A stretch of DNA of 64,000 nt from Nigerium massiliense (GTDB lineage: Bacteria > Actinomycetota > Actinomycetes > Propionibacteriales > Propionibacteriaceae): assembly GCF_000826085.1 (NCBI RefSeq), contig NZ_CCYM01000002.1, positions 62,001 to 126,000 of the forward strand, in the 5' to 3' direction. Positions 51,526 through 59,881 of the stretch are shown in pieces (within the stretch, counting starts at the first letter, position 1; every line of letters starts with the position of its first letter). Below the pieces are notes generated by a model. It was given only the letters and a program-made list of their open reading frames with translations, searched no databases and was not told where the DNA came from. The position numbers and the translations under genes are program-made.

Positions 51526-51560
51526 GAAGAGGGACGCCGCGAGGCGTCCCTCTTCTTTTT
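51526..51560 (+). terminator. strong intrinsic terminator after the tRNA-Asp/tRNA-Phe unit
   Basis: A perfect 13-bp stem (51526-51538 with 51543-51555) with a GCGA loop, followed by five T residues. It is the most classical rho-independent terminator in the window. Confidence 0.92.
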
Positions 51561-51573
51561 CCTCGGCCTCCGC

Positions 51574-52776
51574 TCAGCACGATTCGGCGCGATAGAGCCA
51601 GGCCCGGCACAGGTCGAGTCGGGCCAGCGCGTGCGCGGGCGTCGTCCCCGCGACCAGGCTCAGGATGACCCCGGCGGTCCGCGCCCGGAGTGCGGCCGGG
51701 GCCACCATCTGCTCGAACGCCGCGCCCCACGACTGCGTGACCTCGACGATCCGCGGGTAGTGGCTCGGCGAGAGGTCCGGCAGCACCGCCAGGTGCCCGA
51801 GGAGGCAGGCCAGGTCGTCCTCGCGCAGGCCGGGGCCCGCGGCGTCCACGTCGATCATGCGGGTGAAGTGCCCCTTCGCGACGAAGACGTTGGCCTCGTA
51901 GAAGTCGCCGTGGGTCGGAACGACCGGGCCGGTCGGGGCGTCCGCGACGAGCCGCTGGAGGTGCTGGGTGATCGAACGGATCTCCCCCGCGTGCTGCGGC
52001 AGGGCGGCCGCCGCGGTGGCGCCGTGGAAGTCGGCGCGCTCGGCCCACGACTCGCGGCGCGGCAGCGCCAGCAGGCCGTCGGGCATGCGGTCGAGCAGGT
52101 CGGCGACCTCCTGCGGCGCCGGCAGAGCCGACGGGTTGTCGTGCCAGGCCACCAGGGCGTGCGCCAGCGAGCGACCCGGGACCTTCTCGGCGACCAGGAC
52201 GCCGTCCTCGGGTTCGCCGGCGACCACCGGCCCGAGCCCGGCCGCGTCCAGCAGCCGGTAGCGCCGGGAGAGTCCCGCGGCCCGGTCGGCGCGGATCAGC
52301 TTCACGTAGTAGCGCTTCCCTCCCCCGTCGAGACGCACGACGGCCCGGCGCAGCGGCCGGTACGACAGCAGCTGACCCCGGGCGCCGCCGTCGCGGCGCT
52401 CCGAAGGCAGCCACGCGCGCAGCCGCTCCGGGTCGTCCACCGCCTGCAGCGCGGGCAGCCTCGGGTCGTCGGGGTGCTTCCAGGTGCGCAGCGTCAGCCC
52501 GTCGTACTCGAAGGACGCGACCCCCTCGGGCAGCGCCGCGGTGGTCACGATGAGCACGAGTTCGGGCTTGGCGACGGCGGGATCGGCCGACGTCAGGTTC
52601 AGCGAGTACAGGACCGTCGTGTCGACCTCCGGCCGGTGGTGTACCCGGTCGACGCCGACGAGCAGGTGCTCGGGGTCGGGCCGGCCCAGGGCAGCCAGGG
52701 CCGCGCGGACGATGCCGGCGCGCTGCGGTCCGGTGAACCAATCCAGCGCCCGCTCCTGGTCCGCCCTGTTCGCCAT
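51574..52776 (-). CDS. aminoglycoside phosphotransferase-fold (APH) protein
   Basis: A 400-aa protein of the APH/choline-kinase superfamily. The catalytic loop is PTHGDFYEANVFV and the metal-binding Asp follows in MIDVDAAGPG. A nucleotide-binding lysine lies in RYYVKLIRADRA. An N-terminal part of about 110 residues (HHRPEVDTTVLYSLNL) precedes the kinase fold and is unrecognised. This superfamily includes trehalose/maltose kinases, fructosamine kinases and antibiotic kinases; resistance is not supported by context. A phosphotransferase-like gene lies divergently next to it. Confidence 0.8.
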   Translation of the reverse strand: MANRADQERALDWFTGPQRAGIVRAALAALGRPDPEHLLVGVDRVHHRPEVDTTVLYSLNLTSADPAVAKPELVLIVTTAALPEGVASFEYDGLTLRTWKHPDDPRLPALQAVDDPERLRAWLPSERRDGGARGQLLSYRPLRRAVVRLDGGGKRYYVKLIRADRAAGLSRRYRLLDAAGLGPVVAGEPEDGVLVAEKVPGRSLAHALVAWHDNPSALPAPQEVADLLDRMPDGLLALPRRESWAERADFHGATAAAALPQHAGEIRSITQHLQRLVADAPTGPVVPTHGDFYEANVFVAKGHFTRMIDVDAAGPGLREDDLACLLGHLAVLPDLSPSHYPRIVEVTQSWGAAFEQMVAPAALRARTAGVILSLVAGTTPAHALARLDLCRAWLYRAESC

Positions 52777-52839
52777 GCGAGCTAGTCCACCACACCGGAC
52801 AAGCGAACGGAGGCGCGGTGGCGCAGCAGAATGGAGCGC

Positions 52840-53595
52840 ATGGAGACGATCACCAAGAACCGCGCCCACGCCCCGTCCGGCTTCTTCGAGGTGGAGGCCG
52901 CCGGGCTGGAGTGGCTGGCCGAGCCGGAGGCCGTCCGGGTGGCGAAGGTCGTCGACGTGGGGCCGGACCACCTGGAGATCGAGCGGCTCGACTCGGCCTC
53001 CCCCAGCGGGAAGGCGGCGCGGACGTTCGGCGCCGGGCTGGCGCGGTTACACGACGCGGGGGCGTCCGCGTTCGGCGTCGGACCGGACGGCTGGAACAGC
53101 GATGGCTACATCGGCGAGGCGCCGCTCAGCCTCGATCCGGAGGACGCCTGGGGCCATTTCTACGCCCACCAGCGCTGCCTGCCCTACGCGGAGCAAGCTC
53201 GGGCGCAGGGTGCCCTGAGCACGGCGGAGTTCGACGTGATCGTCGCGCTCGCCGCCCGGCTCGACGACGGCGACTTCGACGACGAGGCCCCGCCGGCGCG
53301 CATCCACGGCGACCTGTGGAGCGGCAACGTGCTGTGGACGCCGACGGGAGTCGGCCTCATCGACCCGGCCGCCCACGGCGGACACCGGGTCACCGACCTG
53401 GCCATGCTCGCGCTGTTCGGGACGCCGCACCTCGGCGACATCCTGGACGGCTACGCCGCGACGTCGACGTACCTCCCGGACGACTGGCGCGAGGTGATCG
53501 ACCTGCACCAGGTGCACCCGCTGCTCGTGCACGCGGTGCTGTTCGGCGGCGGGTACGGCTCGCAGGCCGCCGCGGCGGCGCGTCGCTACCTCTGA
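52840..53595 (+). CDS. fructosamine kinase family protein
   Basis: A 251-aa kinase-fold protein of the fructosamine-3-kinase family, in the shortened actinobacterial form. The start PSGFFEVEAAGLEWLAEP is typical, with GWNSDGYIGEAPL in the middle, catalytic loop RIHGDLWSGNVLW and the metal Asp in LIDPAAHGG. In the family these enzymes phosphorylate ketosamines so that they fall off glycated proteins. The ATG at 52840 is chosen; one at 52831 is equally open and neither has a strong ribosome binding site. Confidence 0.85.
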   Translation: METITKNRAHAPSGFFEVEAAGLEWLAEPEAVRVAKVVDVGPDHLEIERLDSASPSGKAARTFGAGLARLHDAGASAFGVGPDGWNSDGYIGEAPLSLDPEDAWGHFYAHQRCLPYAEQARAQGALSTAEFDVIVALAARLDDGDFDDEAPPARIHGDLWSGNVLWTPTGVGLIDPAAHGGHRVTDLAMLALFGTPHLGDILDGYAATSTYLPDDWREVIDLHQVHPLLVHAVLFGGGYGSQAAAAARRYL

Positions 53596-54689
53596 CGCTC
53601 GTCGTCCTCGCCAGCGCTGTCGCGGGCGGCGTCCCGGTCGTCGTGGCGTAGATCGTCCACGGCGTCCAGGCTGACGTAGGCGCCGAGCCAGCGTGCCAGC
53701 TCCCGGAACAATCGCTGCCGGGCCGGCGGCCGGGACAGCGTGAGGTCGTGGATGCCGTCCGGGATGCGCACGAGCGTCACCAACGGACCGAGCTTCGCGG
53801 CGCGCCCCGCGATCTTGTCGACGTCGAGGACGGTGTCGGTGATTCCGGACAGCTTCTCCGTCTCCGGCGGCGTCAGCGCGCTGCGGGTCGAGCAGGCGAT
53901 GAACACCGGGCAGGTGATGTCGAGCCCGGCCGCGACCTGGGCGTGTCCGCGGAACACCGCGCGCACCCAGCCGAACCGCACCGGTACGGGTGGCGACGGC
54001 ATGCGCTCCATCGTGAAGTCCCACTCGCCGCCGTCCTCGTGCTGGACGTCCGTGACGTAGAGGCCGCGCATCTCGGGCAGCTTCAGCGCGGACGTCGGCC
54101 GGGCCATCGAAACACCGCGGATCACCGACTCGATGACGGTCATCAGCCCCGGCGGTCCCCACATGTCGAGCCACGGCGAGTTCAGGATCAGCGAATCGAG
54201 GCGCCGCGGGTGGGTGCTTGCATACAGCGCGCCGCTCAGGCCGCCCGTCGAGTGCCCCATCAGCGACAGCGACGCGTGGTGCTCGCCCATCACCGCGAAC
54301 GCGCGGTCGAATTCCTCCGCGTAGGAGGCGAGATCGTCGATGTAGTCCGCGAGCTGGCCCGTCCGATAGCTGCGCCCATAGCGGCGCAGCTCGACGGCGT
54401 AGAACGTGATGCCCTGCCGCTCGAAGAACTCCGCCAGGTGCGCCTGGAAGAAGTAGTCGTTCCAGCCGTGGACGTACAGCACCGCGCGTTCGCGTTCGTC
54501 GCGCTCCGGGTCTGCCGCCAACGTGTGCCGCACGAGCGTCGCCACCAGCGGAACGTCGGGCTCCTCGTCCAGCGGCTCGGCCGTGAGTGGCAGATCGCGG
54601 CGCTCGAACCCGTCGAGGATGTCAGGTCGCCACTCCTCGACCACGTCCGTGCGATTCGCCCCATCGGGGATGGGAAGAGCGGTCGTCAA
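53586..54689 (-). CDS. alpha/beta hydrolase (serine aminopeptidase/lysophospholipase-like)
   Basis: A 367-aa cytosolic hydrolase with the oxyanion region VLYVHGWNDYFFQAH, nucleophile GHSTGG and late histidine in IPDGIHDLTLSR. It resembles Hydrolase_4 monoacylglycerol lipase/lysophospholipase-type enzymes. The apparent start is a TTG at 54689 overlapping the stop of the DUF3073 gene (TTGA), so the genes may be coupled. The C-terminal tail is very acidic and basic (DRDAARDSAGEDDERQ). It converges with and overlaps the fructosamine kinase gene by about 10 bp at the stops. Confidence 0.82.
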   Translation of the reverse strand: MTTALPIPDGANRTDVVEEWRPDILDGFERRDLPLTAEPLDEEPDVPLVATLVRHTLAADPERDERERAVLYVHGWNDYFFQAHLAEFFERQGITFYAVELRRYGRSYRTGQLADYIDDLASYAEEFDRAFAVMGEHHASLSLMGHSTGGLSGALYASTHPRRLDSLILNSPWLDMWGPPGLMTVIESVIRGVSMARPTSALKLPEMRGLYVTDVQHEDGGEWDFTMERMPSPPVPVRFGWVRAVFRGHAQVAAGLDITCPVFIACSTRSALTPPETEKLSGITDTVLDVDKIAGRAAKLGPLVTLVRIPDGIHDLTLSRPPARQRLFRELARWLGAYVSLDAVDDLRHDDRDAARDSAGEDDERQR

Positions 54690-54904
54690 CCGTAGCGGCG
54701 TCCGTAATCGCCGGGCTCGTCGTCCTCGCCGTCGGTGTAGCGATCCGCATACTCCGCGTAGTGATCGTCTTCCTGCGGTGGGAGGTCTTCGGGTTGGTTG
54801 CCTCGAAGTTCTCGCTCGAGCGAGGAGAAGTCCGTCTCGTAGGTCCGGTACTTCAGATCGCGAGCGACCTTAGTCTGCTTCGCTTTAGCACGGCCGCGCC
54901 CCAT
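54686..54904 (-). CDS. DUF3073 domain-containing protein
   Basis: A 72-aa protein of the actinobacterial DUF3073 family. The conserved MGRGRAKAKQTKVARDLKY start and the FSSLERELRG segment are clear; the C-terminus is acidic and Tyr-rich. In many actinobacteria this gene follows purM, as it does here (purM ends 122 bp upstream). The function is unknown; a nucleic-acid contact is suggested only by the basic N-terminus. The stop overlaps the TTG start of the hydrolase gene. Confidence 0.93.
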   Translation of the reverse strand: MGRGRAKAKQTKVARDLKYRTYETDFSSLERELRGNQPEDLPPQEDDHYAEYADRYTDGEDDEPGDYGRRYG

Positions 54905-55026
54905 CCGGGTCGACCCCCTTAGCTACTCAAAGCGGTCAACGCCGCGGGTATCTGTCAATTAATCGTGAAGTCAGGGTACCCAATCCGACGCGTAATACAA
55001 AGCTCGTTCGACCGCCGTGGCGGCGC

Positions 55027-56088
55027 CTAGGTGCGCGGATGGGCACCGGTGAGCTCGACGGTCGCGGCGCCGGACGAGGCGACGGTCTCGCCGAGCACCC
55101 AGGCGTCCAGCCCGCGAGCCTGCGACGCGCCGAGCAGGGCGTCCACCGACTCGGGCGGGGCGACGAGCGCCATGCCGACGCCCATGTTGAGGGTCGCCTC
55201 GATGTCGGCCTGGCTGACCTCGCCGACGGCCTGGACGACCTGGAAGACCGGGCCCGGCGTCCAGCTGGGGCGCTGCAGGATCGCGGCGACACCGTCCGGG
55301 AGGACCCGCGCCAGGTTGTTGGCCAGCCCTCCCCCGGTGATGTGGCTGATCGCGTGCACCTCGGCGGCGTCGATGAGCGCGAGGATGTCGCGGGCGTAGA
55401 CGCGGGTGGGCGTGAGCAGTTCCTCACCGAGCGTCCGGCCGAACTCGGGGACGTCCCGGTCGAGCCTCCAGCCCGCGCGGTTCAGCAGCACGTGCCGCAC
55501 CAGCGAGTAGCCGTTGCTGTGCAGCCCCGAGGACGCCAGCCCGACGACGACGTCACCCGGCCGCACCCGGTCGGGGCCGAGGATGCGATCGGCCTCGACG
55601 ACGCCCGTTGTCGCGCCGGCCATGTCGTACTCGTCCGCGCCCAGCAGGCCGGGGTGCTCGGCGGTCTCGCCGCCCAGCAGTGCCGCGCCCGCCGCCTCGC
55701 AGGCCGCGGCGATGCCCTGGACGATGGCGGCGATGCGCTCCGGGACGACGCGCCCGCAGGCGATGTAGTCGGTGACGAACAGCGGCTCCGCGCCGACGAC
55801 GACGAGGTCGTCCACGAGCATGCCGATGAGGTCGAAGCCGACGGTGTCGTGGACGTCCATCGCCTGCGCGATCGCGACCTTCGTGCCGACGCCGTCGGTC
55901 GAGGTGGCCAGCACAGGGTGCGCGTAGTTCTTGAACGCCGACGCGTCGAAGAAGCCGGCGAAGCCGCCCAGGCCGCCCAGCACCTCGGGGCGGTGGGTGC
56001 GCGCGACGTGCGCCTTCATCAGCTCGACGGCGCGGTCGCCGGCCTCGATGTCGACACCGGCGGCGGCGTAGGCGGACTGCTCGGTCAT
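55027..56088 (-). CDS. purM: phosphoribosylformylglycinamidine cyclo-ligase
   Basis: A 353-aa AIR synthetase, the fifth step of purine synthesis. The N-terminal glycine/acidic loop VLATSTDGVGTKVAIA and DLVVVGAEPLFVTDYIAC, then LLGGETAEHPG and ISHITGGGLANNLARV, are diagnostic. It is coupled to purF by an ATGA overlap (56085-56088). The family length is normal. A small GC hairpin near 55012-55026 might end the transcript before DUF3073. Confidence 0.97.
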   Translation of the reverse strand: MTEQSAYAAAGVDIEAGDRAVELMKAHVARTHRPEVLGGLGGFAGFFDASAFKNYAHPVLATSTDGVGTKVAIAQAMDVHDTVGFDLIGMLVDDLVVVGAEPLFVTDYIACGRVVPERIAAIVQGIAAACEAAGAALLGGETAEHPGLLGADEYDMAGATTGVVEADRILGPDRVRPGDVVVGLASSGLHSNGYSLVRHVLLNRAGWRLDRDVPEFGRTLGEELLTPTRVYARDILALIDAAEVHAISHITGGGLANNLARVLPDGVAAILQRPSWTPGPVFQVVQAVGEVSQADIEATLNMGVGMALVAPPESVDALLGASQARGLDAWVLGETVASSGAATVELTGAHPRT

Positions 56089-57554
56089 CGTCGGTCTCCT
56101 GCGTTGAGGTGCATCAGTTCGGCCTGGCCGGCCGGGATCGGGATGGGGTACCGGCCGTCGAAGCAGGCTCGGCACAGCCGCCCGCCCGGGACGCCGGTCG
56201 ACGCGACCAGCCCTTCGAGGCTGATGTAGCCGAGCGTGTCGGCGCCGATGGAACGGCAGATCTCCTCGGTGGAGAGGCCGGGCGCGATGAGTTCGGCGCG
56301 GCTGGCGAAGTCGATGCCGTAGAAGCAGGGCCACTCCACCGGCGGCGAGCTGATGCGCACGTGCACCTCGGCGGCGCCCGCCTCGCGCAGCATCTTCACC
56401 AGCGCGCGCTGGGTGTTGCCGCGCACGATCGAGTCGTCCACGACGACGAGGCGCTTGCCCTCGATGGCGTCCCGGATCGGGTTCAGCTTCAGCCGGATGC
56501 CCAGCTGCCGGATGGTCTGGGAGGGCTGGATGAACGTCCGTCCGACGTAGGCGTTCTTCACCAGGCCCAGCCCGTACGGGATGCCGGACGCCTCCGCGTA
56601 GCCGATGGCGGCCGGGATGCCGGACTCCGGCGTGGGGATCACGAGGTCGGCGTCCACGGGCGCCTCGGAGGCGAGGGTCTTGCCGATCTCGACGCGCACC
56701 GAGTAGACGCGACGCTGCGCGATCGTCGTGTCGGGGCGGGCCAGGTAGACGTACTCGAACAGGCAACCCTTGGGGTCGGCCTGGGCGAACCGTTCGGTGC
56801 GCAGGCCGGCCTCGTCCACGATGACGAACTCCCCGGGCTCCACCTCGCGGATGAACGCCGCGCCGACGATGTCGAGAGCGGCGGTCTCGGACGCGATGAC
56901 CCAGCCGTTGTGCAGGCGTCCGAGCACCAGCGGGCGGATGCCCTGCGGGTCGCGGGCGGCATAAAGCGTCCGGCCGGTCATGAACGCCAGGCAGAACGCG
57001 CCCTGCAGCCGCGGCAGCACCGCGCGGACGCCCTCCTCCAGCGTCGGGAAGGTGGCCAGCAGCGCGGTGATCAGCGAGGTGTCGTTCGTGGAGTCCATGG
57101 CCTCCTTCGGCTTCACGTCCGCGTCCGCATCGCGTTCGTGCAGCCAGGCCACCAGGTCGTCGGTGTTCGTGAGGTTGCCGTTGTGGGCCAGCGCCAGGCC
57201 GCCGAAGCCGGTGGCGCGGTAGGTGGGCTGGGCGTTCTTCCAGACGGACGCCCCCGTCGTCGAGTATCGGGTGTGCCCCACCGCGAGGTGGCCGGTGAGA
57301 GAGTTCAACGCGTTCTCGTCGAAGACCTGGGAAACCAAGCCCATGTCTTTGAAGACCATGATGCGGTCGCCGTTGCTGACCGCGAGGCCGGCGGACTCCT
57401 GGCCGCGGTGCTGCAGCGCGAACAGCCCGTAGTAGGTGAGCTTGGCGACGTCCTCGCCGGGGGCCCAGACGCCGAAGACACCGCATTCCTCGTTGGGCTT
57501 GGGGTCGCCGCAGGGGTCCAGAGCACGGCCGGAGCGGCCGTCGGAGAACGTCAC
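56085..57554 (-). CDS. purF: amidophosphoribosyltransferase
   Basis: A 489-aa PurF, the first committed purine step. The N-terminal Ntn-hydrolase nucleophile is C24 in EECGVFGVW, after a 23-residue propeptide. The PRPP-binding loop is RLVVVDDSIVRGNT. The cysteines in WPCFYGID and RLCRACFDG fit the [4Fe-4S]-type PurF of Bacillus rather than the E. coli enzyme. The start is GTG, overlapping purM at the other end by ATGA. It is first in purF-purM. Confidence 0.97.
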   Translation of the reverse strand: MTFSDGRSGRALDPCGDPKPNEECGVFGVWAPGEDVAKLTYYGLFALQHRGQESAGLAVSNGDRIMVFKDMGLVSQVFDENALNSLTGHLAVGHTRYSTTGASVWKNAQPTYRATGFGGLALAHNGNLTNTDDLVAWLHERDADADVKPKEAMDSTNDTSLITALLATFPTLEEGVRAVLPRLQGAFCLAFMTGRTLYAARDPQGIRPLVLGRLHNGWVIASETAALDIVGAAFIREVEPGEFVIVDEAGLRTERFAQADPKGCLFEYVYLARPDTTIAQRRVYSVRVEIGKTLASEAPVDADLVIPTPESGIPAAIGYAEASGIPYGLGLVKNAYVGRTFIQPSQTIRQLGIRLKLNPIRDAIEGKRLVVVDDSIVRGNTQRALVKMLREAGAAEVHVRISSPPVEWPCFYGIDFASRAELIAPGLSTEEICRSIGADTLGYISLEGLVASTGVPGGRLCRACFDGRYPIPIPAGQAELMHLNAGDRR

Positions 57555-57573
57555 GGGGGCAGTCTATGACAGG

Positions 57574-57604
57574 CGTGCCGGGCCGCAGTCAGCGGCCCGG
57601 CACG
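57574..57604 (-). terminator. terminator after the alanine/glycine symporter gene
   Basis: A perfect 12-bp stem (57575-57586 with 57592-57603), extendable by one pair to 57574/57604, with a 5-nt loop. It lies between the symporter stop and the purF start on the same strand. Confidence 0.75.
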
Positions 57605-57628
57605 TCGTCGGGGTTGGACGGCAGGCGT

Positions 57629-59095
57629 TCAGCGGTGACGCGCCGAGTGCTTGATGCCGTGCCAGTGGGCGTCGATGGCGCCCTCGTGGCCCGCCATGAA
57701 GGCGTCCACCTCGGCCTTGTTCGCCTTCAGCTTCGGGTCGTGGTCGAGGTAGTACTTCGTCTCTCGCGCGATGAAGCCGGACAGGATGAGCAGCCCGATG
57801 AGGTTCGGGGTGGCCATCAGGCCGTTGGCGAGGTCGGAGAACGTCCACACCAGATCCAGCGAGGCGACGCAGCCGACGAACACGGCCAGCGAGAACACGA
57901 CGCGGTAGGGCATGACCCAGCGGCGTCCGAACAGCTTCTCGATGTTGCGCTCGCCGTAGTAGCACCAGCCCAGGATCGTGGAGTAGGCGAACATCACCAA
58001 CGCGACCGTGACGATGTAGTGGCCCCAACTGACGCCTAGGCCGACGTCGAAGGCCTGCGAGGTGAGGACGGACGCGTTGGCGCGGCCCCCGGTCCACTGA
58101 CCCGTGATGACCAGCACCAGGCCCGTCATCGTGACGACGATGATGGTGTCGATGAAGGTCTGGGTCATCGATACCAGGCCCTGGCGGGTCGGGTGGCTGG
58201 TCTGCGCGGCCGCGGCGGCGATGGCGGCCGAGCCCATGCCGGACTCGTTGGAGAAGATGCCGCGCGCCGTACCCATCTGCACCGCGATCATGATCGACGA
58301 GCCGAGGAAGCCGCCGGTGGCCGCGGTGCCGGTGAAGGCGTCCGCGAAGATCTGCGCGAAGGCGTCCGGGATCTGCCCCGCGTTCATGCCGAGCAGGACG
58401 AGGGCCGCGCCGACGTAGAGGATGATCATGATGGGCACGAAGCCGGCGGTGACCTTTCCGATGGACTTGATGCCGCCGACCAGCACGACGAGCGTGACGA
58501 TGGCCATGACGACGCCGGTGATCCAGGTCGGGACGCCGAAGGAGTTGTGGATGTTGCCGGCGATCGAGTTCGCCTGCGTGCCGTTGCCGATGCCGAAGGT
58601 GGCGATGACGGCCGCGATCGAGAAGAAGACCGACAGGAACGTGCCGAGTTTCCCGCCGATGGCGTCCTTGAGGTAGTACTGCGGGCCGCCGGTGACCTCG
58701 CCGGAGACGTCGCGGTGCCGGAAGCGGACGGCCAGGAACGCCTCGGAGTACTTGCTGGCCATGCCGAGCAGGCCGGTGACCCACATCCAGAACAGAGCGC
58801 CGGGGCCGCCGACGGAGATCGCGGTCGCGACGCCGACGATGTTGCCGGTGCCGACGGTCGCGGCCAGCGCGGTCGTCAAGGCCTGGTACTGGGAGATCTC
58901 GCCGGCTCCGGCGTCGACGCCCTCGTCGTGGCGGTCGACGAGGGCAAGGCGCAGGGCGCTGCCGAGCTTGCGGAACTGCAGGCCGGTGAGGCGAATCGTG
59001 AGCCACAGTCCCGTTCCGAGCAGCAGGGGAATGAGGAAGAAGGGACCCCAGACGAAGCTGTCGAGGGCGTTGAGGAATTCGGTGAAAGCCTCCAT
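57629..59095 (-). CDS. alanine/glycine:cation symporter (AGCS family)
   Basis: A 488-aa sodium/amino acid symporter of the AGCS (AlsT/DagA) family with about eleven membrane segments. Family signatures are AATVGTGNIVGVATAI, SKYSEAFLAV and GIFSNESGMGSAAIAAA. It brings in D/L-alanine or glycine with Na+. A TTGACA (59180-59175) lies upstream, but no convincing -10 was seen; a CTGAA-CTTT-TTCAG palindrome (59149-59162) is next to it. The gene is a single transcription unit ending in a strong hairpin. Confidence 0.94.
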   Translation of the reverse strand: MEAFTEFLNALDSFVWGPFFLIPLLLGTGLWLTIRLTGLQFRKLGSALRLALVDRHDEGVDAGAGEISQYQALTTALAATVGTGNIVGVATAISVGGPGALFWMWVTGLLGMASKYSEAFLAVRFRHRDVSGEVTGGPQYYLKDAIGGKLGTFLSVFFSIAAVIATFGIGNGTQANSIAGNIHNSFGVPTWITGVVMAIVTLVVLVGGIKSIGKVTAGFVPIMIILYVGAALVLLGMNAGQIPDAFAQIFADAFTGTAATGGFLGSSIMIAVQMGTARGIFSNESGMGSAAIAAAAAQTSHPTRQGLVSMTQTFIDTIIVVTMTGLVLVITGQWTGGRANASVLTSQAFDVGLGVSWGHYIVTVALVMFAYSTILGWCYYGERNIEKLFGRRWVMPYRVVFSLAVFVGCVASLDLVWTFSDLANGLMATPNLIGLLILSGFIARETKYYLDHDPKLKANKAEVDAFMAGHEGAIDAHWHGIKHSARHR

Positions 59096-59297
59096 ACGGA
59101 GTCCTCTCGCAGGGGGACGGCTCAGGTCGTCCGCGGCGGGAATGGTGGCTGAACTTTTTCAGAACTCGTCACGATGTCAAGCATTTCCCACGCGATGGAT
59201 CCTGATTCGCCCCCGAAATCTCCGCTCGGGACAGCGGCGGCGGCCAGTTTCCACGGTCAGCGGCCCGACCGCGGCGACGCTTTCGGCCGGCCAGGGG

Positions 59298-59795
59298 TCA
59301 GCGGACGAGGCGCAGCGCCACCGGGTAGCGCGCGTGCATGCCCCGGGACGCCACCGACGCGGCGTGCAGCCGCAACACGACGGACGCCGCGACCACGAGC
59401 AGCAGCAGGCTCAGCCCGAGCAGTCGCGACACCATCATCAGCACCACGCTGAGGGCCACCAGGCAGGCGACCGTGATCTCCCAGTTGAGGGATTCGGCGG
59501 CCTCGTCCCAGACGAACGCGCTGCGCTTGCCGGCGGTCAGGAGCGTGACGAGCGGGCCGACCCAGTGGGTGAGCACCCCGATCCAGTGCGCCCGCGCCAT
59601 CGCGGTGCGCTCGGCCGGGTCCGGCTCGGGTTGCGGCGGCCAGGCGTGCAGGCGGTCGGGGCCGTTCTGCCAGCCGAAAGCCGCGGGCCCGTACACCGGG
59701 ACCGCGTCCGGCGCCGGGGACGGCCAGACCGGCTCGGTGACCGGCGGCGCGAAGTCGGGCCTGGGGTCGTCCGGCTGACGAGGGGCGTTGCTCAT
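59298..59795 (-). CDS. DUF4870 domain-containing membrane protein
   Basis: A 165-aa protein with a Pro-rich cytosolic N-terminus (about 1-65) and a DUF4870 (Tic20-like) domain after it. The conserved LTHWVGPLVTLL and WDEAAESLNWEITV segments are clear, with three membrane helices. Function unknown in bacteria. It stands between two single genes. Confidence 0.85.
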   Translation of the reverse strand: MSNAPRQPDDPRPDFAPPVTEPVWPSPAPDAVPVYGPAAFGWQNGPDRLHAWPPQPEPDPAERTAMARAHWIGVLTHWVGPLVTLLTAGKRSAFVWDEAAESLNWEITVACLVALSVVLMMVSRLLGLSLLLLVVAASVVLRLHAASVASRGMHARYPVALRLVR

Positions 59796-59830
59796 GGGCC
59801 CAGGCTAGCGGTCCCGCCATCGCGGACGGA

Positions 59831-59866
59831 GACGGGGCCCGCGCCATGGCTGGCGCGGGCCCCGTC
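59831..59866 (-). terminator. terminator after the sunset-domain protein gene
   Basis: A perfect 16-bp stem (59831-59846 with 59851-59866) with a TGGC loop, 15 bp downstream of the stop at 59882. Confidence 0.8.
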
Positions 59867-59881
59867 GGGCGATGCGTCGGG

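Noticed and set aside
51574..52776. Antibiotic resistance (aminoglycoside kinase).
   Set aside because: The superfamily is broad; no resistance-specific residues or mobile context are seen.
59149..59180. Promoter and operator of the alanine/glycine symporter.
   Set aside because: TTGACA is present but no acceptable -10 at 16-18 bp; the CTGAA palindrome is short. Kept only as a remark.
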